Shown: piece by piece, positions 26,228 to 35,148 of the stretch
Position numbering within the stretch: the stretch's first letter is position 1
Layout of the letters: every line of letters starts with the position of its first letter
Origin: Rhodanobacteraceae bacterium
GTDB lineage: Bacteria > Pseudomonadota > Gammaproteobacteria > Xanthomonadales > SZUA-5
NCBI GenBank assembly: GCA_024234055.1
Contig: JACKOW010000008.1
Location: forward strand, 124,001-188,000
DNA: 64,000 nucleotides
Direction of reading: 5' to 3'
Made by a program: the position numbers and the translations under genes
Notes under the pieces: generated by a model
What the model saw: the letters and a program-made list of their open reading frames with translations, nothing else
Told to the model about the DNA's origin: nothing
Databases searched by the model: none

Positions 26228-28131
26228 TGGACAACATCGCCCAGACCGAAAACGCCGACGCCAGCGCCGAGGTCGCTGCCTACCTGAAGCAGCACGAACA
26301 CAAATCGCTGCTGCGCTTCATCACCTGCGGCAGCGTCGATGACGGCAAGAGCACCTTGATCGGGCGCCTGCTGCACGACAGCCTGCAGCTCTTCGACGAT
26401 CAACTGGCGGCGCTGGAAACCGACAGCCGCAAGCACGGCACGCAAGGCGAGGCCATGGATTTTGCGCTGCTGGTGGACGGCCTCAGCGCCGAGCGCGAAC
26501 AGGGCATCACCATCGACGTCGCCTACCGCTACTTCAGCACCGAACGCCGCAAGTTCATCGTTGCCGACTGCCCCGGACACGAACAGTACACCCGCAATAT
26601 GGCCACCGGCGCCTCCACGGCGGATCTGGCGGTGGTGCTGATCGATGCCCGCAAGGGCGTGCTCACGCAGACCCGGCGGCACAGCTACATCGTCGCCTTG
26701 CTCGGCGTGCGTCAGGTGATTCTGGCGGTCAACAAGATGGACATGGTCGACTACCAGCAGTCGGTGTTCGAGGCCATCGCCGAGGACTATCGAACCCTGG
26801 CCCAACAGCTCGGCATCACCCAGGTGCACTGCGTGCCGATGTCGGCGCTGAATGGCGACAACGTCATGCACGGCTCCACCACCATGCCCTGGTACACCGG
26901 CGCGCCGCTGCTGAAACTGCTGGAGCAGGCCGATACCGATCGCGCCGAGCAGGATCTGGGCCTGCGCATGCCGGTGCAATGGGTGAATCGACCCGACTCG
27001 CATTTCCGCGGCTATGCCGGGACGCTGGTCTCCGGCGAAGTGCAGCCGGGCATGGAGATCGTCGCCCTGCCCTCCGGCGCCCGCAGCCGCGTTGCCCGCA
27101 TTGTCAGTGCCGATGGCGATCTGCCGCGCGCGGGCGCTGGCCAGGCAGTGACTTTGACCTTGCGCGATGAAATCGACATCAGCCGCGGCGATCTGATCGC
27201 CGCCGCGCGCAGCCCCTCGGAAGTGGCCGACCAGTTTGCCGTGCACCTGCTGTGGATGGGCGACGAGCCGCTGCTGCCCGGCCGCCCCTACTGGCTGAAG
27301 CAGGGCAGTCGCAGCGTCAGCGCCCAGATCGGCGAAATCAAACACAAGGTCGACGTCAACACCCAGCAGCATCTGGCGGCCAAGCGCCTGGAGCTGAATG
27401 AAGTCGGCTATTGCAACATCAGCCTCAGCGCGCCGATTGCCTTCGAGCGCTACGCCGACAACCGCGCCCTCGGCGGCTTCATCCTGATCGACCGCCAGAG
27501 CAACGCCACCGTGGCCTGCGGCACCATCGATTTCGCCCTGCGCCGCGCCAGCAATGTGCACCGGCAACTGCTCAGCATCGATCGCGCCGCGCGCGCCGCG
27601 ATCAAGGGCCAGCAGCCGCGCTGCCTGTGGTTCACCGGCCTGTCCGGCTCCGGCAAGTCGACCATCGCCAATCTGGTGGATCGGCGACTGCACGGCGCCG
27701 GCTATCACACCTATCTGCTCGATGGCGACAACGTCCGCCACGGCCTCAACAAGGACCTGGGATTCACCCCGGAAGACCGCGTCGAGAACATCCGCCGCAT
27801 TGCCGAAGTGGCCAAGCTGATGACCGACGCCGGCCTGATCGTGCTGGTGAGCTTCATCTCGCCCTACCGCTCCGAGCGCGATCTCGCGCGCAGCCTGTTC
27901 GCCCCCGGCGAGTTCCTCGAGATCTTCGTCGACACCCCGCTGGAAGTCTGCGAACAACGCGACGTCAAAGGCCTCTACGCCCGCGCCCGCGCCGGCCTCA
28001 TCCCCAATTTCACCGGCATCGACGCGCCCTATGAAGCACCGGAAAACCCGGAACTGCAGCTAAGAACCGCCGCACTGGCACCCGAGATATTGGCCGATGA
28101 AGTCGTACAATCACTCATCCAGGCTATGTAG
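26227..28131 (+). CDS. cysNC: Bifunctional sulfate adenylyltransferase subunit 1 / APS kinase
   Basis: A 634-residue fusion of the GTPase CysN with the APS kinase CysC (NodQ layout), making PAPS from sulfate with CysD. GTPase motifs: GSVDDGKST near 37, DCPGHEQY near 114, NKMD near 169. The kinase domain begins near 460 with P-loop GLSGSGKST near 470 and has DGDNVRHGLNKDLGF. PAPS can feed cysteine synthesis or sulfotransferases; no sulfotransferase is seen in this window. Confidence 0.96.
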   Translation: MDNIAQTENADASAEVAAYLKQHEHKSLLRFITCGSVDDGKSTLIGRLLHDSLQLFDDQLAALETDSRKHGTQGEAMDFALLVDGLSAEREQGITIDVAYRYFSTERRKFIVADCPGHEQYTRNMATGASTADLAVVLIDARKGVLTQTRRHSYIVALLGVRQVILAVNKMDMVDYQQSVFEAIAEDYRTLAQQLGITQVHCVPMSALNGDNVMHGSTTMPWYTGAPLLKLLEQADTDRAEQDLGLRMPVQWVNRPDSHFRGYAGTLVSGEVQPGMEIVALPSGARSRVARIVSADGDLPRAGAGQAVTLTLRDEIDISRGDLIAAARSPSEVADQFAVHLLWMGDEPLLPGRPYWLKQGSRSVSAQIGEIKHKVDVNTQQHLAAKRLELNEVGYCNISLSAPIAFERYADNRALGGFILIDRQSNATVACGTIDFALRRASNVHRQLLSIDRAARAAIKGQQPRCLWFTGLSGSGKSTIANLVDRRLHGAGYHTYLLDGDNVRHGLNKDLGFTPEDRVENIRRIAEVAKLMTDAGLIVLVSFISPYRSERDLARSLFAPGEFLEIFVDTPLEVCEQRDVKGLYARARAGLIPNFTGIDAPYEAPENPELQLRTAALAPEILADEVVQSLIQAM

Positions 28132-28144
28132 CCCCAACGCTCTT

Positions 28145-28178
28145 GTAGGTCAGGTTGGCCCGAAGGGCCTACCTGACA
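28145..28178. repeat. Hairpin after cysNC
   Basis: GTCAGGTTGGCCC and GGGCCTACCTGAC flank GAA, giving an imperfect stem 15 bases after the cysNC stop. It may end transcription, though no U-run follows. The sequence GTAGGTCASGTTG is shared with the element at 13848-13980. Confidence 0.5.
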
Positions 28179-28231
28179 TCTGCGAATCTATTCCGCAAGA
28201 TTGTCCATTTGCGTCGCCGTGCCGATAGGAA

Positions 28232-30262
28232 CTAACGCGCTTCCTCACGGATGCGTTTCGATAGATGCATTCGCTCGCCAATGATGCGTGAACCTCCATG
28301 ACTCAGATGCCCGCCGTCTGCATAGAGGGGAACGCCATCCAGACTGACGGCACAACGCCCGTCGCGACAGAGGAAGTCCTCCAGATGGATCACCCTAACG
28401 TGATTATCCTGGGCCACGGCGTCCAGTAGCGACAACACCTCGGATTGTTTCTCCCGAAACGCACTTTCGGCAAACGAACAGTCTTCGTGGTCGGCGCCAA
28501 AATAGTATCGCCCAGTCGCTGCGCGCTCCAGACACCGACCGATATCAAATCCTGTTTTGGGCGGCGGAGCCACGATTACAACCCGCTTGCCGATGGCGCG
28601 TATCGCCTCAATCGTGGCCCTATACCCATGACGCGCCATTTCGATGCCGCCCTCGCGTTCGACAAGTTCGCGCGCGGGGCCACTGAAGTTTTCAACAAGC
28701 AGTCTATTTCCTCGAAGATACTGCCCATTGAAACTGGCGAGCACAACTACATCTATTTCAGAAGCGTTCTCCAAGAACTCAAGCACACTGGAATTGAAAC
28801 TGAGGCAAGTCAAGCCCCATGCGCGATTGTAATAGTCCGAGTCTCTGAAGACAGACACTCCCATCAATGGCCCGCAAGTCGTTTTCGTTGCCTGAATGAA
28901 TCCCGCATCATCATCTGACTTGATGGCATCGGCAAGGTGCATGGCATTGGAGTCACCCCACAAGAAATAATTGGGGGCATGGCCCGTTCGACATTCGGGC
29001 TTGTTCTCGAAACGAGCACCGTACTCGCAGGCACCGTCCAACCCGTGGTTTCCCTGCCGAATGGCCCCGAAATCAACCGATGTCCGGCTTGCGTCCCAGC
29101 GTTGCAGCGCGTAGCCAAAGCTGATGAGCAGAAGCGAAGCTGACGCGATGGCCGCTGCACGCCGCTTTGTTGGAACCGCGCGAATCCGCCGAATCGGGTT
29201 CTCGACCCATCGATACAGGGTCCACGCCAGTACCAGGGAAAGCAAGGCCAGGCCAGCGCGCACGTGCATTGGGACCGGCATCACCCAGGCATTGGCGGCA
29301 AAAGCCAGCAACGGCCAGTGGACCAGATAAAGCGAGTAGGACATATCGCCCAAGCGCGCCATCCAGCGAACTGGCGAAATCCTGTCAGCCAGCGGATGAC
29401 AGCGTAGGATAACAACCAATGTGGCGGTGCATACGATCAGCGCATCCACGCCGGGCTGGCTCCCGCCAAAGGGAAAGAAAGGCACGATCAGAAGTACGGC
29501 CAGCGAAGGCCAAAACAGCACCCGCCAGAAAGAACAGAGTCGACGCCAATCAACCAGGAAAGCGCCCATGGAGCCGATGCCCAATTCCCAGGCACGGGTT
29601 GGAAGCAGGTAGAACACCGCACCGGGCTTTGCAGCAACCATCACCAGACACAGGGTCAGGCTGAGCACGGTCACTGCCAGCACCATCTTCCACCACCATC
29701 TGCGCGGTGTGAATGCCAGCGTTGCCGGCATGAGCAGGTAATACTGCTCCTCAATGGCAAGGGACCAGACATGCAAGAGTGGCTTCAGTTCGGCGGCTGT
29801 TTCGAAATAGCCGGTCTGCATCCACAAGGCGATGTTGCCGGTGAAGGTTACGGCTCCGAGCAACTGCTTGGTGAAATCCACAAACTCAAGCTGCGTCAAG
29901 AACAACGGTGCGACAAGTGCACAAGCCAGAAAAACGATGTAGGCCGCGGGCAGCAGTCGCTTGGCGCGCCGAAAATAGAATTCGGTAAAACTGAATTTCC
30001 CGGCGAGCAAATCGCGCCGAACAATCCCGGTAATTAGAAAGCCCGAGACCACAAAGAAGATATCGACGCCAAGAAATCCGGCCTCCGGCGCCGGCCAAAG
30101 CTGCGCGTGATACAGCAGCACCAACAGGATCGCGAACCCGCGCATGGCCTGGACATCAGTTCGGAGCCCACCTTGGGAATTGGCGGGCGCCGAACCATCC
30201 TTTGACTGAGCGCCTTCAGAGGACAGCTCCCGCCGGCTCGAATCATGGTGGATCAATGGCAA
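28232..30262 (-). CDS. Acyltransferase 3 with C-terminal SGNH domain (OafA-like)
   Basis: A 676-residue integral membrane O-acyltransferase. Residues about 35-380 form an acyltransferase-3 domain of about ten membrane segments, starting DVQAMRGFAILLVLLYHAQLW with FFVVSGFLIT and the RRAKRLLPA motif. A C-terminal periplasmic SGNH-like domain (about 410-676) has FLWGDSNAMHL and a distal GGHLSHGGSRIIGERM block. Such fusions acetylate O-antigen or capsule sugars. TTG at 30262 is used, 6 bases after the GT4 stop at 30269. Position at the end of the polysaccharide locus fits sugar acylation; the substrate is unknown. Confidence 0.88.
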   Translation of the reverse strand: MPLIHHDSSRRELSSEGAQSKDGSAPANSQGGLRTDVQAMRGFAILLVLLYHAQLWPAPEAGFLGVDIFFVVSGFLITGIVRRDLLAGKFSFTEFYFRRAKRLLPAAYIVFLACALVAPLFLTQLEFVDFTKQLLGAVTFTGNIALWMQTGYFETAAELKPLLHVWSLAIEEQYYLLMPATLAFTPRRWWWKMVLAVTVLSLTLCLVMVAAKPGAVFYLLPTRAWELGIGSMGAFLVDWRRLCSFWRVLFWPSLAVLLIVPFFPFGGSQPGVDALIVCTATLVVILRCHPLADRISPVRWMARLGDMSYSLYLVHWPLLAFAANAWVMPVPMHVRAGLALLSLVLAWTLYRWVENPIRRIRAVPTKRRAAAIASASLLLISFGYALQRWDASRTSVDFGAIRQGNHGLDGACEYGARFENKPECRTGHAPNYFLWGDSNAMHLADAIKSDDDAGFIQATKTTCGPLMGVSVFRDSDYYNRAWGLTCLSFNSSVLEFLENASEIDVVVLASFNGQYLRGNRLLVENFSGPARELVEREGGIEMARHGYRATIEAIRAIGKRVVIVAPPPKTGFDIGRCLERAATGRYYFGADHEDCSFAESAFREKQSEVLSLLDAVAQDNHVRVIHLEDFLCRDGRCAVSLDGVPLYADGGHLSHGGSRIIGERMHLSKRIREEAR

Positions 30263-30268
30263 TGCAAG

Positions 30269-31528
30269 CTACTCCAGTGGCGGCAGGGAGTTAGCGTCCG
30301 CTGCGACAAGTCGGCGCAGAAGCGATTTCCAATTGGCAAGCGCTCCATCGCGCGAGTAATGCCTCTCGATCATCGCCCGTGCCTTCGCGCCATACTCGGC
30401 GCAGCGTGCCTTGTTTTGCGCCAGTTCGGCGATGACGGCAGCGAGTTCACGGCCCTTGCCGGCCTCAATGGCGACGCCAGCGCCGTTTTCCTTGACCAGG
30501 CTCGCACTTTCGCCATCGGGATCACCGCAGAAGACCATGCCGCGCCCGACAGACGCGATGCTGTAGATCTTGCTCGGCAACACCAGGCCTTCGAACTCGG
30601 GGCGCAGGCTGACATAGTGCATGTCTCCCGCCGCCAGCGTGTCCGCCAGTTCCGATTCGGGTTGCAGCGGCAGGAAGGTGAAACTCCCCAGGCGCTCGGT
30701 GGCCACGATGGCCTGCAGCATGGCCAGGCGCGGGCCGGAGCCCACGATCAGGAACTTGATCTTCGGGTTGGCGCGCAACTGATGGGCCGCCGCGATCAGG
30801 GTGTCGAACTCGTGCACACGGCCGAGGTTGCCGGAATACGCGAGCACGAAGTCGTCGTCGGCAAAGTGCCGTCGCCGTAGCGCGGAGTCACCCAGGTCGC
30901 GAGGCCGAATACGATCATCGCGCCCCCAGTTAGGGATCAGAGTGGTGCGGGCACCGGCAGCCTGCATCAACCGGCCCATGCCGGCGCTGATCACCACCAC
31001 CTGATCTGCGCGACGCAGGGCGGCGTTGCGCAACCAGCGTAGCGGGGCGAGGGCCAGCGCCAGCCAGCGCGAGGGCCAGTATCGCTGCACCACGTCAGGA
31101 TAGACGTCCTGACTCCAGTGGATCGTCTTTGCGCCAGCACGGCGGGCGGCAGCGATTGCCAGTGGATAGAACAAGGGCGGATCACTGCAGACGATCACCA
31201 GATCGCCCGGCAGCCATTCACGCCGCAAAACGCGCCAGGCCCGCCAGGCGAATGTCGGCCACGAGGCCAGCTTGGCGAGGATGCCGATGGGCCCATGCGA
31301 CAGTCGATCAATCACTATGCGTTTGACCGAATCGTTGTCCCCAGCCGGAAGCACATCCGCCCCGCGTGCCCGGCTCAGCAGTACCACCTCGAAACCTTCC
31401 GCGCGCAGCAGATCGATGACCTCCCCACACAACACGGCGGTCGGCGCCGGATCAGGCGGCAACCATTGGTTGATCATCCACACCCGCGGTTTGGCCGGGG
31501 CGGTTTCGTTCGAAGAATCGGCGCTCAT
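30269..31528 (-). CDS. Glycosyltransferase family 4 (WbuB-like)
   Basis: A 419-residue GT-B glycosyltransferase. The N-terminal half has VWMINQWLPPDPAPTAVLCGE and CSDPPLFYPLAIAA. The C-terminal half has the nucleotide-sugar-binding region LAYSGNLGRVHEFDTLI, FLIVGSGPRLAML and EFEGLVLPSKIYSIASVGRGMVF, where the Glu and the LPSK motif resemble WbuB/WcaI-type enzymes. ATG at 31528 is preferred to an open extension to 31558. Substrate unknown. Confidence 0.86.
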   Translation of the reverse strand: MSADSSNETAPAKPRVWMINQWLPPDPAPTAVLCGEVIDLLRAEGFEVVLLSRARGADVLPAGDNDSVKRIVIDRLSHGPIGILAKLASWPTFAWRAWRVLRREWLPGDLVIVCSDPPLFYPLAIAAARRAGAKTIHWSQDVYPDVVQRYWPSRWLALALAPLRWLRNAALRRADQVVVISAGMGRLMQAAGARTTLIPNWGRDDRIRPRDLGDSALRRRHFADDDFVLAYSGNLGRVHEFDTLIAAAHQLRANPKIKFLIVGSGPRLAMLQAIVATERLGSFTFLPLQPESELADTLAAGDMHYVSLRPEFEGLVLPSKIYSIASVGRGMVFCGDPDGESASLVKENGAGVAIEAGKGRELAAVIAELAQNKARCAEYGAKARAMIERHYSRDGALANWKSLLRRLVAADANSLPPLE

Positions 31529-31879
31529 GCGAGACCCCATCCACGGCGGATCGCGCAAGAAGCCCAGCCAGAGCAGCGGAGCAAGCTCCGCTCTACGAGA
31601 GCAGCGGTGTGCGAGGCTGTTGTAGTGCCGAGCTTGCTCGGCTGGATGTGCGGCTTTTCTCGATTCACGGAACCAAGAGCAGGAACAGAAGCCCAGCCAG
31701 AGCAGCGGAGCAAGCTCCGCTCTACGAGAGCAGCGGTGTGCGAGGCTGTTGTAGTGCCGAGCTTGCTCGGCAGGATGTGCGGCTTTTCCCGAGTCACAGA
31801 ACCAAGATCGGGAGCAGAAGCCCAGCCAGAGCAGCGGAGCAAGCTCCGCTCTACGAGAGCAAAGTTGGATTGCCGCACC
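31529..31879. other. Intergenic region occupied by the 129-bp repeat array
   Basis: The 350 bases between the GT4 start and the end of mutL are almost entirely the array at 31565-31861. No gene or other signal is supported. Confidence 0.6.
31565..31861. repeat. 129-bp tandem repeat of paired REP palindromes (about 2.3 units)
   Basis: CGGAG anchors lie at 31577, 31706 and 31835, a 129-bp period. Each unit has AGCGGAGCAAGCTCCGCT and GCCGAGCTTGCTCGGC hairpins in opposite orientation, as at 11565. The spacer differs from that array (CGGTGTGCGAGGCTGTTG here). Confidence 0.85.
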
Positions 31880-33682
31880 TCAGCGCCCCCGCAAAAACAA
31901 TCGATCGAGCGCGGCCTTGTCCAGCTGCACCCAGGTGGGTCGGCCGTGATTGCACTGGCCGCTGCGTTCGGTGGCTTCCATATCGCGCAGCAGCGCATTC
32001 ATCTCCGGCACGGTCAGGCGCCGATTGGCGCGCACCGAGGCATGACACGCCAGGGTGCCGAGCAATTCGTTGCGGGTTTCCTCGATGCGCGTGGAGCTGC
32101 CGTGCTGGCGCAGATCGGACAGCACGTCGCGCACCAGCGCTTCGATGTCGAGATCAGCCAGCGCCGTCGGTACCCGGCGCACGCTGATGGATTCGACACC
32201 CGACCGCACCACTTCAAAGCCCAGCGCCTCGAACTGTTCGGCGGCGGTTTCGGCCAGATCGGCTTCGCGCCCGGAGACGGCGATCTGCAGCGGCACCAGC
32301 AGCGTCTGCGAGCGCACGCCCACGCCCTCCAGAGCTTGCTTGAGGCGTTCATAGGTGATGCGTTCATGGGCCGCATGCATGTCTACCAGCACCAGCCCGG
32401 CGGCGTTCTCGGCCAGCACGAACACGCCATGCAACTGCGCCAGCGCAAAGCCCAGTGGCGGCGTGTCCGGGCGCGATTCCGGAGGCACCGGGAGCGTCGG
32501 GGATGCAAGGGAATCGGTCGAGTACAAGGCTCGATAAGCCGCCAGCGGCTGCGCCACCTGGCTCTGGCCCAGGCGCATCGGCATTTGCGTGAAGCTGCTG
32601 CTCGTCGGTGTCGCAGACGGCCGCTCCGAGGAGCCAGCCGAGGCCGCCAGCGGTCCACCGACGGCGACGCCACCCACGCTGCCTGCCCGGGTGCCAGCCA
32701 GGGCCTCATGCAGCGTGCGATAGATCATGTCGTGGACAATGCGGCCCTCGCGAAAACGCACCTCATGCTTGGCCGGATGCACGTTCACATCCACCCGCGC
32801 CGGATCGATGTCCAGATACAGCACAAAAGCCGGATGGCGCCCATGGAAGAGCACATCGGCATAAGCCTGACGCACGGCGTGGGCAATCAGGCGATCGCGC
32901 ACCAGCCGCCCGTTGACGTAGAAATATTGTTGATCGGCCTGCGAACGGGCATCGGTGGGCAGCCCGACCCAGCCGCGCAAACGCGCGCCCGCGCCTTCGA
33001 AATCCAGATCCAGCGCACGCTCGGCAAAGGCCGGCCCCACCACCGAGCGCAAGCGGGCGCGCATCTGCTCGGGCTCCAGCGCCGCCCGGATCGGCAACTG
33101 CGACTTGCTGTTGTGGCTGAGCCGAAACTCCACCTCGGGCCGGGCCAGCGCCAACGAGCGCACCCAATCCTCGATATGCCCGAACTCGGTGCGCTCGGCC
33201 TTCAGGAACTTGCGCCGCGCCGGCACGTTGTAGAACAGGTCCCAAGCCTCCACTCGCGTACCCGGTCGCATGGCCTCGGCCCGCGGCGGCGACACCTGCC
33301 CGGCCGAGGCATCCACCCTAAAACCATGGGCTTCGCCGGGCGTGCGCGAAGCCAGCGTCAAGCGCGAGACCGAGGCAATGCTCGGCAGTGCTTCACCGCG
33401 AAAGCCCAGCGAGCGCACCACTTCGAGATCGTCCATCGACGTGATCTTGCTGGTCGCATGCCGATTCAGCGCCAGCGGCAACTCCTCCACCGGAATGCCA
33501 CCACCGTCATCGCTGATGCGGATCAGCTTGGCACCGCCGGCCTCGATGTCGATCTCCACCAGCCCCGCACCGGCGTCCAGCGCGTTCTCGACCAGTTCCT
33601 TGACCACCGACGACGGCCGCTCTATCACCTCGCCGGCGGCGATTTGATTGATCAGGTGGTCGGAAAGTACGCGGATCGGCAT
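31880..33682 (-). CDS. mutL: DNA mismatch repair protein MutL
   Basis: MutL couples MutS mismatch recognition to strand incision. The N-terminal GHKL ATPase shows LSDHLINQIAAGEVIERPSS, ENALDAG, DDGGGI and TSKI...SLGFRGEAL motifs. A variable linker (about 340-420) leads to the C-terminal domain. The endonuclease motif DQHAx2Ex4E appears as DMHAAHERITYE near residue 430, and CNHGRPTWV near the end, so it is probably the nicking MutL of mutH-lacking bacteria; Met replaces Gln. ATG at 33682 (MPIRVL) gives 600 residues; the frame extends upstream to 33862 without homology. It splits the polysaccharide genes on the same strand. Confidence 0.95.
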   Translation of the reverse strand: MPIRVLSDHLINQIAAGEVIERPSSVVKELVENALDAGAGLVEIDIEAGGAKLIRISDDGGGIPVEELPLALNRHATSKITSMDDLEVVRSLGFRGEALPSIASVSRLTLASRTPGEAHGFRVDASAGQVSPPRAEAMRPGTRVEAWDLFYNVPARRKFLKAERTEFGHIEDWVRSLALARPEVEFRLSHNSKSQLPIRAALEPEQMRARLRSVVGPAFAERALDLDFEGAGARLRGWVGLPTDARSQADQQYFYVNGRLVRDRLIAHAVRQAYADVLFHGRHPAFVLYLDIDPARVDVNVHPAKHEVRFREGRIVHDMIYRTLHEALAGTRAGSVGGVAVGGPLAASAGSSERPSATPTSSSFTQMPMRLGQSQVAQPLAAYRALYSTDSLASPTLPVPPESRPDTPPLGFALAQLHGVFVLAENAAGLVLVDMHAAHERITYERLKQALEGVGVRSQTLLVPLQIAVSGREADLAETAAEQFEALGFEVVRSGVESISVRRVPTALADLDIEALVRDVLSDLRQHGSSTRIEETRNELLGTLACHASVRANRRLTVPEMNALLRDMEATERSGQCNHGRPTWVQLDKAALDRLFLRGR

Positions 33683-33705
33683 CGCGTGGAGCATAGCCTT
33701 GCTGC

Positions 33706-33800
33706 CCCCGAAGGAGCGACCTTGTGTCGCGACCGAACCAACTCCCGATCGCGGACAGAGTCCGCTCCCACAGGAAAACCGCGCCGCGAGGGCGCTCGTC
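33706..33800. repeat. Degenerate REP cluster upstream of mutL
   Basis: GGAGCGACCTTGTGTCGCGAC, then TCGCGGACAGAGTCCGCTCC, then CGCCGCGAGGGCGCTC form successive hairpins of the GTAGGAGCG REP type with changes. Confidence 0.5.
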
Positions 33801-33827
33801 CTGGCAAAGCGGAGGCCCAGAAACGCA

Positions 33828-33850
33828 AAAAGCCCCGCGGAGGGGCTTTT
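33828..33850 (-). terminator. Intrinsic terminator downstream of the WecA-like gene
   Basis: AAAAGCCCC (33828-33836) and GGGGCTTTT (33842-33850) form a 9-bp stem with a 5-base loop and A/T tails on both sides. It lies 22 bases after the WecA-like stop on the minus strand. Confidence 0.85.
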
Positions 33851-33871
33851 CGCAACATCCAACTCGCCGGC

Positions 33872-34936
33872 CTATTTGACCAGTTCAGGATCCGCTTCGA
33901 CCGCCTGACCGCTGCCCAGCATGCCTACGGCGATCAAGGCATAGGTGCCCAGAACCACCAGGAATCCACCGATCAGCCACAGATCGGATGCGCCCAGCGC
34001 CATCAAACCCAGCCCGGCGCCGGCGAGAGCCAGATGCAGTGCCGTCCCGGCGACGACAACTTTGGGCACGCTCAAGCCCCGGTCCAGCAGCAGATGGTGG
34101 AAATGCAGGCGATCGGCGGCGAAGGGCGAACGTCCGCCAGCAAGCCGACGGCCGATCAATGTCAGGCAGTCAAGAATAGGCAGTGCTACCAGCCAGGGTG
34201 CCACCGCGGGCGTGATTCGCGCCGCAGGCCCCTGAGTGAGTTCAATTGCCGCCCAGGCCAGCATCAGGCCGAGCAAGGCACTGCCGCTGTTGCCCAGAAA
34301 GGTCAGGGCTTTCGGACGACCCGGCATCCGCAAATTGAATCCCAGGAATGCCAGGACGGCCGATGCGCCGACCAGAAGCTGCGCGCACAGGGCCAGTTTG
34401 TCGGTTCCATAGGCGAGAGCGGACATCAGCGCCAATGTCGACGCAACTATCGACCCCGCAAGGCCATCGACGCCATCGATCATGTTGACCGCATTGATCA
34501 GCCCGACCACGGCAAAGACCGTGAACGGGATCGCGAAAATCCCCAGGCTCAGCGGCAAGACGGCCGAGGACAGCGACAGACTGAGCAGCACAGAGCCGCA
34601 GGCACACAGCACCAGAGCCGAGCCACACTGCACCAGAATACGGGCCGGCCACGGCAAGTCTAAAACATCGTCCGCCACGCCAACACCGATCAACATGGCA
34701 CCGGCAATCAGCATCCCCAGCGTCGCCGGATCCAGGCTCGGCCAGGCAAGCGAGAGCAAGGCCGGCAACAGCGCCGCGTAGATCGCAATGCCGCCGATCA
34801 CAGGCGTTGGATGCTCATGGTCCTTGCGACCAATGGGATGATCCACCAGTCGCAGACACTCAGCCCATCCCAGCAACAGCCTGCAGCAGACAGCGCTAAC
34901 CGCAAAGGCGACAAAGCTAGACATCAATAGATGCAC
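33872..34936 (-). CDS. Undecaprenyl-phosphate sugar-1-phosphate transferase, WecA/MraY type
   Basis: A 354-residue polytopic enzyme of about 10-11 membrane segments that moves a sugar-1-phosphate (often GlcNAc-1-P) from UDP-sugar to undecaprenyl phosphate, starting a polysaccharide repeat unit. Signature loops are seen: GGIAIY, GVADDVLDLPW (Asp pair), NMIDGVDGLAG, and DRLHFHHLLLDRGL, the His-rich loop. The donor sugar cannot be fixed from sequence. It is the only initiating transferase in the window, so it probably primes the glycan built by the surrounding transferases. Confidence 0.9.
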   Translation of the reverse strand: MHLLMSSFVAFAVSAVCCRLLLGWAECLRLVDHPIGRKDHEHPTPVIGGIAIYAALLPALLSLAWPSLDPATLGMLIAGAMLIGVGVADDVLDLPWPARILVQCGSALVLCACGSVLLSLSLSSAVLPLSLGIFAIPFTVFAVVGLINAVNMIDGVDGLAGSIVASTLALMSALAYGTDKLALCAQLLVGASAVLAFLGFNLRMPGRPKALTFLGNSGSALLGLMLAWAAIELTQGPAARITPAVAPWLVALPILDCLTLIGRRLAGGRSPFAADRLHFHHLLLDRGLSVPKVVVAGTALHLALAGAGLGLMALGASDLWLIGGFLVVLGTYALIAVGMLGSGQAVEADPELVK

Positions 34937-35148
34937 GCACTTCCCCTGATTGCATCCTTCAGCAGCTCAGTCGAACCAAGCCCCCAGATCGCGAGTTTGC
35001 CCCCGGACTTGTTGAGGACGCAAGCGCGATGCCCAACTTGCGCTTTTCCGGCGGGTAGGACTGTCAATTCTCCGACAACCCCTGAAGACTTGTTGCAGTC
35101 GACCGATGGGAATATCCGCTCGGGCGACATGCTGCGGGCCTTGCCCCG

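Noticed and set aside
26218..27957. 579-codon minus-strand ORF
   Set aside because: Antisense to cysNC over its whole length; composition is typical of a reverse-frame shadow.
31118..34663. 1,181-codon plus-strand ORF
   Set aside because: It lies antisense to mutL, the WecA-like gene and a REP array, all with clear homology. The product is His/Arg/Gln-rich and lacks domains, as expected for a shadow frame in high-GC DNA.
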